NCBI GenBank assembly: GCA_963697965.1
Contig: OY969108.1
Span: 2,604,001-2,668,000, forward strand
Length of the DNA: 64,000 bases
From: JAPLJC01 sp963697965
Lineage (GTDB): Bacteria; Desulfobacterota; Desulfobaccia; Desulfobaccales; 0-14-0-80-60-11
Direction: 5' to 3'
Shown here: positions 28,750 to 37,479 of the stretch, piece after piece
Position numbering within the stretch: the stretch's first letter is position 1
Layout of the letters: every line of letters starts with the position of its first letter
Position numbers and translations under genes: made by a program
The notes under the pieces: model-generated
Seen by the model: only the letters and a program-made list of their open reading frames with translations
What the model was told of the DNA's origin: nothing
Database searches by the model: none

Positions 28750-29376
28750 TCAAATCATTTCCAGTAAAGCTGCGTTGTCATAATAAAGCATATAATGCGG
28801 TTTATCTGCCTTGTAAGCCTCCGGTTCAGGGAAGATTGGGGGATTGGCGTGTCCGGGTTGCTGACCCTTCTGAAGACGCCTTTCTATTTCCGCGCCCAGG
28901 TATTGCGCCTCCAGGGCTTGACCCATGGCCGTCCAGTGCCCATCGCGAGGGACAAAGTACAATTTAGTCAACGGCTCTGCCGAGGCCGCGAGTACCGGGG
29001 TTAAGGATCTTAGCTCTTTCCCCTGTCTTTTAATAATCGCGGTAAACGCCGCTTCATCATGGGATATGCTCCCATCTTTTCGATATGCTTCGGTCTCCGG
29101 AGCCATGGCCAGATAAAAAAACATTATGGGGCTGCCGCGCAGGCCCAGCGAATTATTGCTATAGGTGAAATCGTACGCCCCGGGCATGATTTGACGGCCC
29201 TTCTGATTGGGGGTGGGAATTTCCCCACGTTGGGGGTCGTATACAAACCGAATCGCCGCCACCTCTTGCAGACAAAAGATCCTTACGCCCACTTCCGCGA
29301 TTCCAAAAGCGACCACCAAGCTTAACATAATGCTGACAATCCTAAGGAGAGCCTGCCGCCTCGATTCTCTCACCAT
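28750..29376 (-). pseudogene. SGNH-like protein lacking the nucleophile block (internal deletion)
   Basis: 208 residues with an N-terminal membrane anchor (about 10-32) and the NSLGLRG motif that normally precedes the GDS nucleophile block. After residue 81 (near 29134) the sequence jumps straight to SPIMFFYLAMAPETEAY, which belongs to the later half. The catalytic DGHW motif is present near residue 145. The frame is intact but the GDS and following blocks are missing, so this looks like an in-frame deletion derivative of an SGNH-type acetyltransfer protein and is probably inactive. It could alternatively retain a binding role. Confidence 0.6.
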
Positions 29377-29468
29377 TTTAAAACACTAACAATTTCAGGT
29401 TTATCAGTACTACCTTTATCATGATCTAACCCTTCTAACCAGGGTGACTATCTTTAATAAAAGAGCTA

Positions 29469-30689
29469 CTATTCCTGCGGAGCAGGCGAAATAAGAGCCC
29501 CGGTGAGATGCGCCAAGGCGTTTTTAAGCCCTCGCAGGTCTTCCTCAAACCCCCATTGGCTGATAATTTCCCGGCTCTTTTGCCCCAGAAGGCGGCAACG
29601 AACCGGGGCTGCCAGCACCTCTTGCAAAGCCGCAGCCAGGGCGGGAATATCTCCGCAGGGAAAAGTATAGCCGTTTTCTCCGTTTCTCACCAGGTCCGGG
29701 CCGCATCCCACCTGGTCGCTGACGATGACAGCCTTGCCCGCGTTCATCGCTTCGTTGACCACCAGCCCCCAGGGCTCCGCCACCGAGGGCAGGACGAAGA
29801 CGTCGCAAAGGTCGTAATAAGCGGGCAGTTCAGTCTGATTCTTGAATCCTAGAAATCTGACGCCCTCGAGCCGCATCTCCCGGGCCAGCTCCTCCAGGGG
29901 CTGGCGCTGTTCGCCCTCGCCCACGAACAGCAGATAGGGAGGTTCGGCCATCACGGCCTGGCGACTCAAGTGGATATAGGCGGCCAGGAGGTCGGCGGGG
30001 CGCTTCCTGGGCTCCAGTTTGCTAAGGAACAGGATGACCGGTCTCCCGGGCGCCAGTCCCAGTTCCCGGCGCCATTCCTCCCGACGGGCCCCGGCCTTCC
30101 GGGCCTCGGTCTGGAAAAAGCCGTTGTCCACCGCGTAAGGCATCCAAAAGATCTTTTCCTCGGGGATGCCATAATGGCGGTAGTATTCCCGGTTCAAGCT
30201 GCCGATGGCCAGGAAACCGTCCACCAGGCGGTTAAGCCCCATAAAAAAGCCGGTCTTTAACAGCCGCTTGCCGATACTCCGCCGGGCGCTCACGAGGGTG
30301 GCTTCATCCCGGATCAAGACCTTGAGGCCCAGCCTCTTGGCGGTCCTTATGGCCACCCAGTGGAACCAGCGGTTATAGCCATGGATCCACAGGACCTCAA
30401 AGCGGCCCTCTTTCAGGCTGCGCCCCAGGCCGTAATTGAATGGCCGCCAAAACGACACCCGCTCCCGCCCGCCCAGGGCCCGCAGAAACTCATGGCGATA
30501 GCCTTTAAGCAGGGGCACGTCCCAATCGATCACCCGGCCAAAGGAAGGGTCTAGAAATTTCCCGGTGGTGAAATCGCTGCAAAAGAAAACGGTCAGGTCG
30601 AGACCCCGCTCCCGGGCCAGCCGGCGTAACAGCGGGGCCTGGTACTGGATGGGATGGGTCACCAGGTAGGCCAGACGGATGTCAGCCAT
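29469..30689 (-). CDS. GT4 glycosyltransferase
   Basis: 406 residues from ATG 30689. LAYLVTHPIQYQAPLLRRLA opens the GT-B fold, VILFLSKLEPRKRPADLL begins the donor domain, and PSVAEPWGLVVNEAMNAG carries the E-x7-E donor motif. Start 30689 is preferred because AAGGA lies four bases before it and the overlap with the upstream gene is then only 8 bases; 30713 would be the alternative. Part of the glycan operon. Confidence 0.92.
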   Translation of the reverse strand: MADIRLAYLVTHPIQYQAPLLRRLARERGLDLTVFFCSDFTTGKFLDPSFGRVIDWDVPLLKGYRHEFLRALGGRERVSFWRPFNYGLGRSLKEGRFEVLWIHGYNRWFHWVAIRTAKRLGLKVLIRDEATLVSARRSIGKRLLKTGFFMGLNRLVDGFLAIGSLNREYYRHYGIPEEKIFWMPYAVDNGFFQTEARKAGARREEWRRELGLAPGRPVILFLSKLEPRKRPADLLAAYIHLSRQAVMAEPPYLLFVGEGEQRQPLEELAREMRLEGVRFLGFKNQTELPAYYDLCDVFVLPSVAEPWGLVVNEAMNAGKAVIVSDQVGCGPDLVRNGENGYTFPCGDIPALAAALQEVLAAPVRCRLLGQKSREIISQWGFEEDLRGLKNALAHLTGALISPAPQE

Positions 30690-31650
30690 GGTCCTTAAGC
30701 TGCTTGAGCTCATCCTGGCACATCAGCCGGACCACCTCCGGCATCCGGCAACGCGCCCGCCACCCTAAGGTGCTGGCGGCCTTCTGCGGGTTGCCCCGGC
30801 TGACGGCTATATCCGTGGGGCGCAAGAGCTCCGGATCGATGACCACGTGGTCCCGCCACCGGAGCCCCACCTGGGCAAAGGCCGCGGCCACGAACTCCTC
30901 CAGGCTGTGGCTCTCCCCGGTGGCTATGACGTAATCGTCGGGGTTCTCCTGCTGGAGCATCAACCACATGGCTTCCACGTATTCCGGAGCCCAGCCCCAA
31001 TCCCGCTGGATGGCGATGTTGCCCAGGCGTAGCTTCTCCTGGCTGCCCGCGGCGATGCGGCAGGCCGCGGTGACGATCTTCTTGGTGACGAACCGCCCCG
31101 GCCGCAGGGGCGATTCGTGGTTAAACAGGAGACCGGAGCAGGCAAAGAGGCGGTAGGCCTCCCGGTAATTGGCCACTTCCCAAAAGGCCGCGGCCTTGGC
31201 CACCGCATAGGGGCTCCGGGGCCGAAACGGGGTGATCTCATCGGCGGCGTCGAGGATGTCCCCGAAACATTCACCGGAGGAGGCATTATACAGTTTAATC
31301 GGCCTCCCCAGGAAACGGATGGCCTCCAGCAGGTTCAAGGTGCCGATGCCGATGCTTTCCATGGTTTCCACCGGCTGCTGGAAAGACAATCCCACCGAAC
31401 TCTGGCCCGCCAGGTTATAGACTTCATCCGCCTCCACCTTGATAAGGGCCTGGAGGACGCTGCGGAAATCCGTCAGGGCCACCGATTCCACTTCTACCCG
31501 GTGTCGCAGGTTTAGCCGTTCCAGATTGGCGAAGGAGGAGACCTGGGCGTCCCGGGAACTCCCCGCCACCCGGTAGCCCCGGCCCAAGAGGAAGTCCGCC
31601 AGGTAGGCGCCGTCCTGGCCGGAAATCCCGCAGATAAACGCCTTTTTCAT
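30682..31650 (-). CDS. GDP-mannose 4,6-dehydratase-like, second copy
   Basis: 322 residues. FICGISGQDGAYLADFLLGR is the NADP site, NASSGECFGD the Ser/Thr region, YAVAKAAAFW the Tyr-x3-Lys, and RDWGWAPEYVEAMWLMLQQE is shared with true Gmd proteins. It is shorter and clearly diverged from the Gmd at 11962-13005, for example SSRDAQVSSFANL where Gmd has RRSSSFNTRRI. It is therefore either a second Gmd for another deoxyhexose branch, such as GDP-D-rhamnose, or a related dehydratase. The annotated start at 31650 begins directly at the Rossmann motif. Confidence 0.88.
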   Translation of the reverse strand: MKKAFICGISGQDGAYLADFLLGRGYRVAGSSRDAQVSSFANLERLNLRHRVEVESVALTDFRSVLQALIKVEADEVYNLAGQSSVGLSFQQPVETMESIGIGTLNLLEAIRFLGRPIKLYNASSGECFGDILDAADEITPFRPRSPYAVAKAAAFWEVANYREAYRLFACSGLLFNHESPLRPGRFVTKKIVTAACRIAAGSQEKLRLGNIAIQRDWGWAPEYVEAMWLMLQQENPDDYVIATGESHSLEEFVAAAFAQVGLRWRDHVVIDPELLRPTDIAVSRGNPQKAASTLGWRARCRMPEVVRLMCQDELKQLKDHG

Positions 31651-31657
31651 GGGCCCG

Positions 31658-32752
31658 TCATCCTTTTTCCATGATCCTACGGACAATCGCATGGCACCGT
31701 TCGGTGAAGTTTTCCAGGGAGAAATAGCTCAGGCCCGGGGGAATGACCCCCCTGGGCCGCTTGAGCGTTTCCAGGATGCCCCAGCGTAACTCATCCGGGT
31801 CATGAGGGTCAACCAGAATCCCCAGGGTGCCGTCCCGCAAGGCCTCCCGGCTGCCGTCCAACTTGCTCCCCAAAACCGGAATGCCGCAGGCCATGGCTTC
31901 CAGGTAGACGAAGCCGAAGCCCTCACCCCAACCGGGCATGACGTAAGCCTCCGCCAGGCGGTAATGGTCCGGCTTTTCCTTTTCGGGAATGAAGCCGGCA
32001 AAAACCACCCGGTCGGCTACACCCAAGGACCTCGCCTTGGCTTGCAGGCGCTCCCGGTCGTCGCCATCCCCCACAATGAGGTAGGCAATCTCCGGGACCT
32101 CCGCGGCCAGCGCCGGCATCAGCCCCAGGACTTCATCGATCCCCTTATAGTTGTCCGTGGCACACAGGCGGCTTACGGTGAGCAATACGATCTTGCCGGC
32201 CAGACCGTAATGCTGCACCAAATCGGGATTTTTGTCCCCCGCTCCGTAATGCTGCTGCGCCACTGCATTGGGCAGCAGAAATACCCTGTCCCGGGGGAGC
32301 CTGGCCCAGGCGAGGAATCGCTCCGTGGTAACCTCGCTGATGGCAATCACCGTGTCCACCTTGGCGGCGAGCCCGGCGGCCAGGGCGCTCCGGGGCGGCT
32401 GCCAGGCGTCCAGGCCGAAGATAAAAAGCGCCAGGGGGGCCCCGGTTTTCCATTTGGCCAGATAGGCTAAAGGAAGCAGGAAAAGATGGCCGCAACAGAT
32501 TAACTCATATGGCCCCGCGGCCACCAGGCAGCGCAGCACCGCCAGGAGATACCGGAGTTTGCCGTTAACGCCGCTCGTGACATAAGTGAGCTTTGGAGGC
32601 AAGGGCTCCCTAGGTAGCGGACTGCGCCGGGTCACGGCCACCACTTCCGTCACCCCGGCGTAGGAGCACAAGGCACCGAGCAGATCCCGGTTGTATTGGG
32701 CGATGCCCCCCTGGCCGCCAAAGGCGTCACTGACCAACGCCAGGACCCTCAC
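31658..32752 (-). CDS. GT4 glycosyltransferase
   Basis: 364 residues from GTG 32752. The frame is open much further upstream inside asnB, but the true start is the GTG whose GTGA overlaps the asnB stop, with GGAG seven bases before it. VRVLALVSDAFGGQGGIAQY is the acceptor loop, LTVSRLCATDNYKGIDE starts the donor domain and PGWGEGFGFVYLEAMACG contains E-x7-E. Translationally coupled to the AsnB-type gene. Confidence 0.9.
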   Translation of the reverse strand: MRVLALVSDAFGGQGGIAQYNRDLLGALCSYAGVTEVVAVTRRSPLPREPLPPKLTYVTSGVNGKLRYLLAVLRCLVAAGPYELICCGHLFLLPLAYLAKWKTGAPLALFIFGLDAWQPPRSALAAGLAAKVDTVIAISEVTTERFLAWARLPRDRVFLLPNAVAQQHYGAGDKNPDLVQHYGLAGKIVLLTVSRLCATDNYKGIDEVLGLMPALAAEVPEIAYLIVGDGDDRERLQAKARSLGVADRVVFAGFIPEKEKPDHYRLAEAYVMPGWGEGFGFVYLEAMACGIPVLGSKLDGSREALRDGTLGILVDPHDPDELRWGILETLKRPRGVIPPGLSYFSLENFTERCHAIVRRIMEKG

Positions 32753-34566
32753 GCCGGGGCTCCGGTTTGGTGGCGATACACGAGTCGGGCCCAGCCCCTG
32801 AGGCCCCGTTGCCGGGATAATTCCCCATGGCTTTCGGCCTCCGCCAGCCACTGCTGCACCGGGATGGAGAACCCGGTCTTGCCCCGGTTGAGCACCTCTT
32901 CCGCCAGGGGCAGTGTTGGAGTCCTGGCCATATCCAGCTTGGTGGGAGGCTCCCTCATGGCCAACAGCGGCGCCACCCGGCGCAGTAACTCCAGGTCCAC
33001 CAGGGGCACGCGAATCTCCAGGGAATGGGCCATGCCGGCCCAATCCGCATCCCGCAGGAGCTGTTGCCGCATGTACCAGGCCATTTCCAAGGCGGAGACC
33101 CGCAAATGAGCACCCTTAAGCCCCCGCACCGTCTCCTCCAGGCGGGCCAGGGGCTGTAGTTCCCGCCAGCCCTCCCGCACCAGATCCGGATCCAGGACCT
33201 CGGGCAGTTCCCAGGGCATGAAGAGGCCCCGGCGCAGCAGGTAGGCCCCGGGATAGGTGCCGCCGTACTCCAGCAGACCGGCATATTTAGGGGAAGTGAA
33301 GCGCTTCAACAGCGGCGCCGAGATGATCCGGAAGGTCCGCCCCAATCCGGGAACTCTGCCCACCCGGGCCAGGGCGCCGGTGAGGCGGGGTATCCCCCGG
33401 AAGCTGGGATAGCCCCCCAGTAGTTCGTCTCCCCCCAGGCCCGACAGCGCCGCCTTCAGCCCGGCCGCGGCCGCCGCCTTGGCCACGAAATAGGTGTTCA
33501 CCCCATCGATTGACGGCTGGTCCATGCTGTGTAAGATCCTGGCCAAATCCTGTTGGAAATCCTCCCTGGTGATCCATTGGCAATGATGGCGGGCCCCGTA
33601 GCGCCTGGCGATCTCACCGGCCCACCGGGTCTCGTCGGCGGCGCCGCCCTGGAGTTCTTGAAATCCCAGAGTCACGGCATTCAGCCGCCCCCCCTGCTGG
33701 CAGGCCAGGGCCAGGACCGTGCCGGAATCGAGACCCGAGGAGAGGAAGACGCCCACCGGCACGTCGGCGATGAGGTGATGGCTGACGCTGTCCGTGAAAG
33801 CCTGCCGCAGGCGGTCCCCAACTTCATCAGGACCGGGGCTCAGCCCTACCCCCGCGGCCTCGGCTTGCCGCAAGTCCTCGCCAATGTTGCAAAACTCGCG
33901 GAGCTGCGGGCGGCCCTGGGCCTCCAGCACCAGCAGGACGCCGGGCGCCAGGGAGCGAATCCCCCGGTACAGGGTGTAAGGCTCCGGCACATAGCCCCAA
34001 AGGAAAAACCCGGTATGCCCGGCCGGCTCCGGCCTGGTGTCGATGGCGCCGCCTGCCAGCAGGGCCTTGACCTGCGAGGCAAAGCGCAAATGGCCGCCAT
34101 CGTCGGCATAGTATAGGGGCTTGATGCCGAAGGGGTCCCGGGCCAGCACCAACCTCCTGGCCGCTTCATCCCAGAGGGCGAAGGCGTACATGCCCCGGAG
34201 CCGCTGCACCATGGCCAGGCCGTGTTGCCGGTAGCCGTGGAGCAGAACCTCGGTATCGCTGTTGGAGAAAAATTGATGCCCTTGCCCTTCCAATTCCCGG
34301 CGCAATTCCCGGTAATTATAGATTTCCCCGTTGAACACCACCCTCAGGGCACCGTCAAGGGTGGCCATGGGTTGGGCTCCAGCCTCGCTCAAATCGATGA
34401 TGGACAGGCGCCGCTGGGCCAGGCCCGCCCTGCCGTCGGCCGAGATCCACAGGCCGGCGCCATCGGGCCCCCGCGGTTTCATGGCATCGCGTATCCTCAG
34501 GATTTCTTCCGGAACTACCGGCGGGGCAGAGTCACTATAGGCAAAAATTCCAACAATACCACACAT
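32749..34566 (-). CDS. asnB: Asparagine synthase-like glutamine amidotransferase (AsnB type)
   Basis: 605 residues. The mature N-terminus MCGIVGIFAY places Cys2 as the class II glutaminase nucleophile. FNGEIYNYRELRREL and SNSDTEVLLHGY follow in this domain. The synthetase domain has the PP-loop FLSSGLDSGTVLA (Ser where many have Gly) and LSGLGGDELLGGYPSF. Enzymes of this type in polysaccharide loci often amidate a uronic acid or other sugar carboxylate rather than aspartate, so this is the inferred role. It lies in an operon between a methyltransferase and a GT4 gene. A second family member is at 40058-41959. Confidence 0.9.
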   Translation of the reverse strand: MCGIVGIFAYSDSAPPVVPEEILRIRDAMKPRGPDGAGLWISADGRAGLAQRRLSIIDLSEAGAQPMATLDGALRVVFNGEIYNYRELRRELEGQGHQFFSNSDTEVLLHGYRQHGLAMVQRLRGMYAFALWDEAARRLVLARDPFGIKPLYYADDGGHLRFASQVKALLAGGAIDTRPEPAGHTGFFLWGYVPEPYTLYRGIRSLAPGVLLVLEAQGRPQLREFCNIGEDLRQAEAAGVGLSPGPDEVGDRLRQAFTDSVSHHLIADVPVGVFLSSGLDSGTVLALACQQGGRLNAVTLGFQELQGGAADETRWAGEIARRYGARHHCQWITREDFQQDLARILHSMDQPSIDGVNTYFVAKAAAAAGLKAALSGLGGDELLGGYPSFRGIPRLTGALARVGRVPGLGRTFRIISAPLLKRFTSPKYAGLLEYGGTYPGAYLLRRGLFMPWELPEVLDPDLVREGWRELQPLARLEETVRGLKGAHLRVSALEMAWYMRQQLLRDADWAGMAHSLEIRVPLVDLELLRRVAPLLAMREPPTKLDMARTPTLPLAEEVLNRGKTGFSIPVQQWLAEAESHGELSRQRGLRGWARLVYRHQTGAPA

Positions 34567-35298
34567 TTACTTAACCGCAACACAAAACAGATTCTGGCTC
34601 AGGATCTCGTTCCGGACCAGGCTCCCGGTCTCCACCGCCAGGTAAAATCTTAAGATACTCCGCAGCACCCGCCACAACAGCCAACGGAGGCCGCTGACCA
34701 CCCCATGCACCGCAGGTTGATCCTCGTAGCACTCGACCCTGGAAAAGCCGCAGGCGGCCAATAATTGCCCCAGGGATTCCTGGGTAAAGATGGTCTCATG
34801 GGTAAAATCCCGGTGCCCGATCCGGCCGCTGAATGGCGAAGAACCGTTGGGGGTATGGATTATGGCCTTGCCACCCGGCGCCAGGACCCGGTTTACCTGG
34901 TCCATTAGTTCCAGCGCCTCATCCTTGCGAAAATGCTCCAACACATCGAAGGCGACCACCAGGCCTTGGGATTCGCCTGGCAGTGCTTCCAAAACCGTCA
35001 GCAGCTCCCCTTCCCGGACCCCGGTGAGACCCATGCTTTTGGCCGCCGCCACCTGTTGCGGAGAGCGGTCGATGCCAACCATATTGGCATATCCCCGCCG
35101 GCGGGCAAAATACTCCAGGGCCCCGGCGCCACAGCCCAGGTCCAGGATGGCGGTCCCCTTGTCTTCCGGGAAGTGATCCCGGATCAGCTTCTCCAGATGG
35201 TGAGTCCGGACCCGGAATTCCTCCGCCTTCTCCCCCGCCGGGGCAATATCTCCGGCCTCCAGGTAATGCTGATAAATCCTGTGGCGATAATCGGGCAA
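34567..35298 (-). CDS. Class I SAM-dependent methyltransferase
   Basis: 243 residues from a TTG start. AILDLGCGAGALEYFARRRG is the SAM motif, VGIDRSPQQV binds the ribose, and VVAFDVLEHF and VLAPGGKAIIHTPNGSSP follow as post-I and later motifs. The Methyltransf_11/23 order is complete. The stop lies directly before the asnB start. No ATG exists near the N-terminus. The family N-terminus (YRHRIYQHYLEAG) supports the TTG start, although the ribosome binding site (AAGG) is weak. Confidence 0.85.
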   Translation of the reverse strand: MPDYRHRIYQHYLEAGDIAPAGEKAEEFRVRTHHLEKLIRDHFPEDKGTAILDLGCGAGALEYFARRRGYANMVGIDRSPQQVAAAKSMGLTGVREGELLTVLEALPGESQGLVVAFDVLEHFRKDEALELMDQVNRVLAPGGKAIIHTPNGSSPFSGRIGHRDFTHETIFTQESLGQLLAACGFSRVECYEDQPAVHGVVSGLRWLLWRVLRSILRFYLAVETGSLVRNEILSQNLFCVAVK

Positions 35299-35303
35299 TG
35301 GAT

Positions 35304-35483
35304 TTAAACCTTGATCACCCAGCCAGCAACTTGCCTTCCGGGTAAGACGTCGAGGGTATCCACCCCCAACCGGGCAGGGGCGGCGAGGCAGCGGTAATCG
35401 CTGCCGGCATGGTCGGCGGCCATAAGACCTGCATCGTAGGAAGCCAGATCTCCGGGGTTAGCGGCGCGGATTCCATTTTGCAG
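35304..35483 (-). pseudogene. Possible C-terminal gene remnant, family not recognised
   Basis: A 59-codon stretch without stop ends five bases before the start of the methyltransferase gene. Its sequence is protein-like (YDAGLMAADHAGSDYRCL, GVDTLDVLPG, VAGWVIKV). The same frame continues upstream across one TGA into MNNFIEWIDFSLEYP. This suggests the end of a gene lost by truncation and a stop mutation, originally upstream in the same operon. I cannot name a family. A chance open frame is not excluded. Confidence 0.3.
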
Positions 35484-35809
35484 TCATGCCGCCTGGCACG
35501 AAGCACCACCGCAAGGATATTCCAATGAAAAATCGATCCACTCGATAAAATTATTCATCTGCTCGCCACCACTTACCCTGTTGGCCGTCGGCAGCTCATG
35601 GTACCTCGTGGGAAATTCATTTTCCCAATATAATAACAAGTTATGTCATTGGGCCAGTATAATCCGGCCCAGTCTTAAGTATATTTTCGATGTATTTCGC
35701 AAGAGTCTCACGATAGCACATGAATTTACTTCTGTAAAGAGGATAACCGTGAAATATTCGACAACCTTTACTATTTAATTAGCGTGTCGATGAGTAGCGT
35801 CAACTTCTG
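35484..35809. other. Intergenic region in the glycan locus
   Basis: About 326 bases between the remnant and the GT2 gene. The left part may continue the remnant upstream of its TGA; the right part (35600-35809) is AT-rich with no recognisable gene or RNA. Nothing further is seen. Confidence 0.4.
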
Positions 35810-36700
35810 TTATTGATACAATTTAAATAAGGGGATTACTAATTTTAATACCTCTTCCTCTAAATAAACGGGCTGCTGGACCCGAGAGATAGCATCACGC
35901 CTAACCTCTAAATTAACCAATCTTTGCCTCCATCCCCAGCGATACCAATTAGTCAGAAGATCACGGACTGAGTTAGCGATAGCTTTCAACTTGGTCCCCT
36001 TGGCCTCTCCGGTCTTTCGCCGAATGAAAGGAATGGGAACCTCCAGGAACCGCACCCCCAGGGCATGAGTCTTTAATAACATTTCCGGGTTGACAAAGGA
36101 GCTTTTGCCTTCCAGATTTACGGATTGCACCAACGCGGTGGGATAGAAGGTGATATTTTGGAAATCATGGAAATTTACGCCAAATAATAAGCGCAACAAA
36201 TGATAATTTGATAAAGACACCAAAGCTTTTTTAAAGTTGTCGGATCGGGACTTAATGCGGTAGATGGAGCGGATTAAAGGAATATGGCTGAGAATCCGCT
36301 CGGGAGTGGGGCGAATCCCCTGGACTACATCAAAATAATTTAATAATTCTAAATAGGTGCGAAGGTGGGTAAGATCATATGACCAGTCCACCGTCTGCCA
36401 GAAGAGAAATTCTTTTTGGGCTGCAGCTACCGCCCGGCGGCAAGAAAGGCCGACATTCAAGTTCCGTTCATTATGAAGGACCCGGAGCCGGGGTTCCTGG
36501 CGGGCATACTCATCGGCAATCCGGCCAGTACCATCGGTGCTGCCATCATTGACGAAGACCACTTCGTAATCATGGACGTTGGCCTCAAGCAGAGCAAAAG
36601 CTCGATCCAGGAACTCCTTTAATAGGGCCTCTTCATTATAACCCCAGGCCAAAAGAGATACGGAACGATCGAATTTATTTTCTAACCCCACAGGTAACAT
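35810..36700 (-). CDS. GT2 glycosyltransferase
   Basis: 296 residues, GT-A fold of the DPM1/GtrB-like type. LLAWGYNEEALLKEFLDRAF and VVFVNDGSTDGTGRIADEY carry the nucleotide site, and LFWQTVDWSYDLTHL sits at the metal-binding position, where DxD is replaced by DWS. It has FLEVPIPFIRRKTGEAKG in the acceptor region and a short hydrophobic C-terminus. The altered DxD motif needs care before assuming activity. Confidence 0.85.
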   Translation of the reverse strand: MLPVGLENKFDRSVSLLAWGYNEEALLKEFLDRAFALLEANVHDYEVVFVNDGSTDGTGRIADEYARQEPRLRVLHNERNLNVGLSCRRAVAAAQKEFLFWQTVDWSYDLTHLRTYLELLNYFDVVQGIRPTPERILSHIPLIRSIYRIKSRSDNFKKALVSLSNYHLLRLLFGVNFHDFQNITFYPTALVQSVNLEGKSSFVNPEMLLKTHALGVRFLEVPIPFIRRKTGEAKGTKLKAIANSVRDLLTNWYRWGWRQRLVNLEVRRDAISRVQQPVYLEEEVLKLVIPLFKLYQ

Positions 36701-36751
36701 TCCTTAATGGATCTGGGTGTCTTAATTGGCATATTATCCGCTCCGGGGAAC

Positions 36752-37474
36752 TCAGTCCGGCCGCCCGGGAAATGGCTCGGGGCCCAAGCCAGGCAGATAT
36801 TCGCGGCTGCGGGGCCCGCAATTCATGAGCAGATCCAGGGCGCTCAAATGAGGCACGAAGGCCCCGTGGAGCTGGGGGTAGGGGTGAGGATGATAGTCCT
36901 GAAAGACCACCTCCACCCCGGCTGTGGCAAACTGTTCCAGGCGCAGGTAATCGCGTCCGGAGGCCCCCTCATAAAAAACATCGGCATCTAAATGGCGGCA
37001 TATGTCCACCAACCGCCCCGTGGGGTCGTCATTCCCGCAACCGAGGCTGCTGGAGAGAATGAGGTCGGGCTCCAATTCCAGCCACTGGGTCAGCAAAGTA
37101 ATCAGCACCAGATTCAAATCCAGGAGCCTGCTCCATGGACGTTGCAAGATTGTTTCCAGGAATGGAAAATACTCGGAGAAAAACGGAGCCTTTGAATACA
37201 ACTGCCGGATAGTGGCCAGGTGCTTCTTCCCCCATTGAGGATTGGCCGGATTGATGATTACTTCGTTGATCTTGGGCCGATTGAACCCGCGGCTGCGCAC
37301 CGGCACCGTCAGCCAGACCGGCCCCTGGGGTCCCTTGACCCGGTTACGATTGCGCCAGCCGTGCTTGTCGTACTGGACATCGTCCAATACGACAAAAATA
37401 TCGGATCTCAGCATTTGCTCAAAGAAGCCCAGCCACGGCAAGTAACCGGCCTGCAAGATGCCGATGACTTTCAA
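36752..37474 (-). CDS. WbqC-family protein
   Basis: 240 residues. MKVIGILQAGYLPWLGFFEQM, FVVLDDVQYDKHGWRNRNR and a GASGRDYLRL stretch are the family signature found in O-antigen and polysaccharide loci. The family function is poorly defined. Members are encoded next to sugar-modifying enzymes and may act on amino-sugar nucleotides. Here it lies between a GT2 gene and two radical SAM/SPASM genes, which is the most informative clue. Confidence 0.85.
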   Translation of the reverse strand: MKVIGILQAGYLPWLGFFEQMLRSDIFVVLDDVQYDKHGWRNRNRVKGPQGPVWLTVPVRSRGFNRPKINEVIINPANPQWGKKHLATIRQLYSKAPFFSEYFPFLETILQRPWSRLLDLNLVLITLLTQWLELEPDLILSSSLGCGNDDPTGRLVDICRHLDADVFYEGASGRDYLRLEQFATAGVEVVFQDYHPHPYPQLHGAFVPHLSALDLLMNCGPRSREYLPGLGPEPFPGRPD

Positions 37475-37479
37475 GGGGT

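Noticed and set aside
32753..33043. Extended N-terminus of the GT4 gene into asnB
   Set aside because: Low-complexity shadow sequence; the GTG at 32752 fits operon overlap and family.
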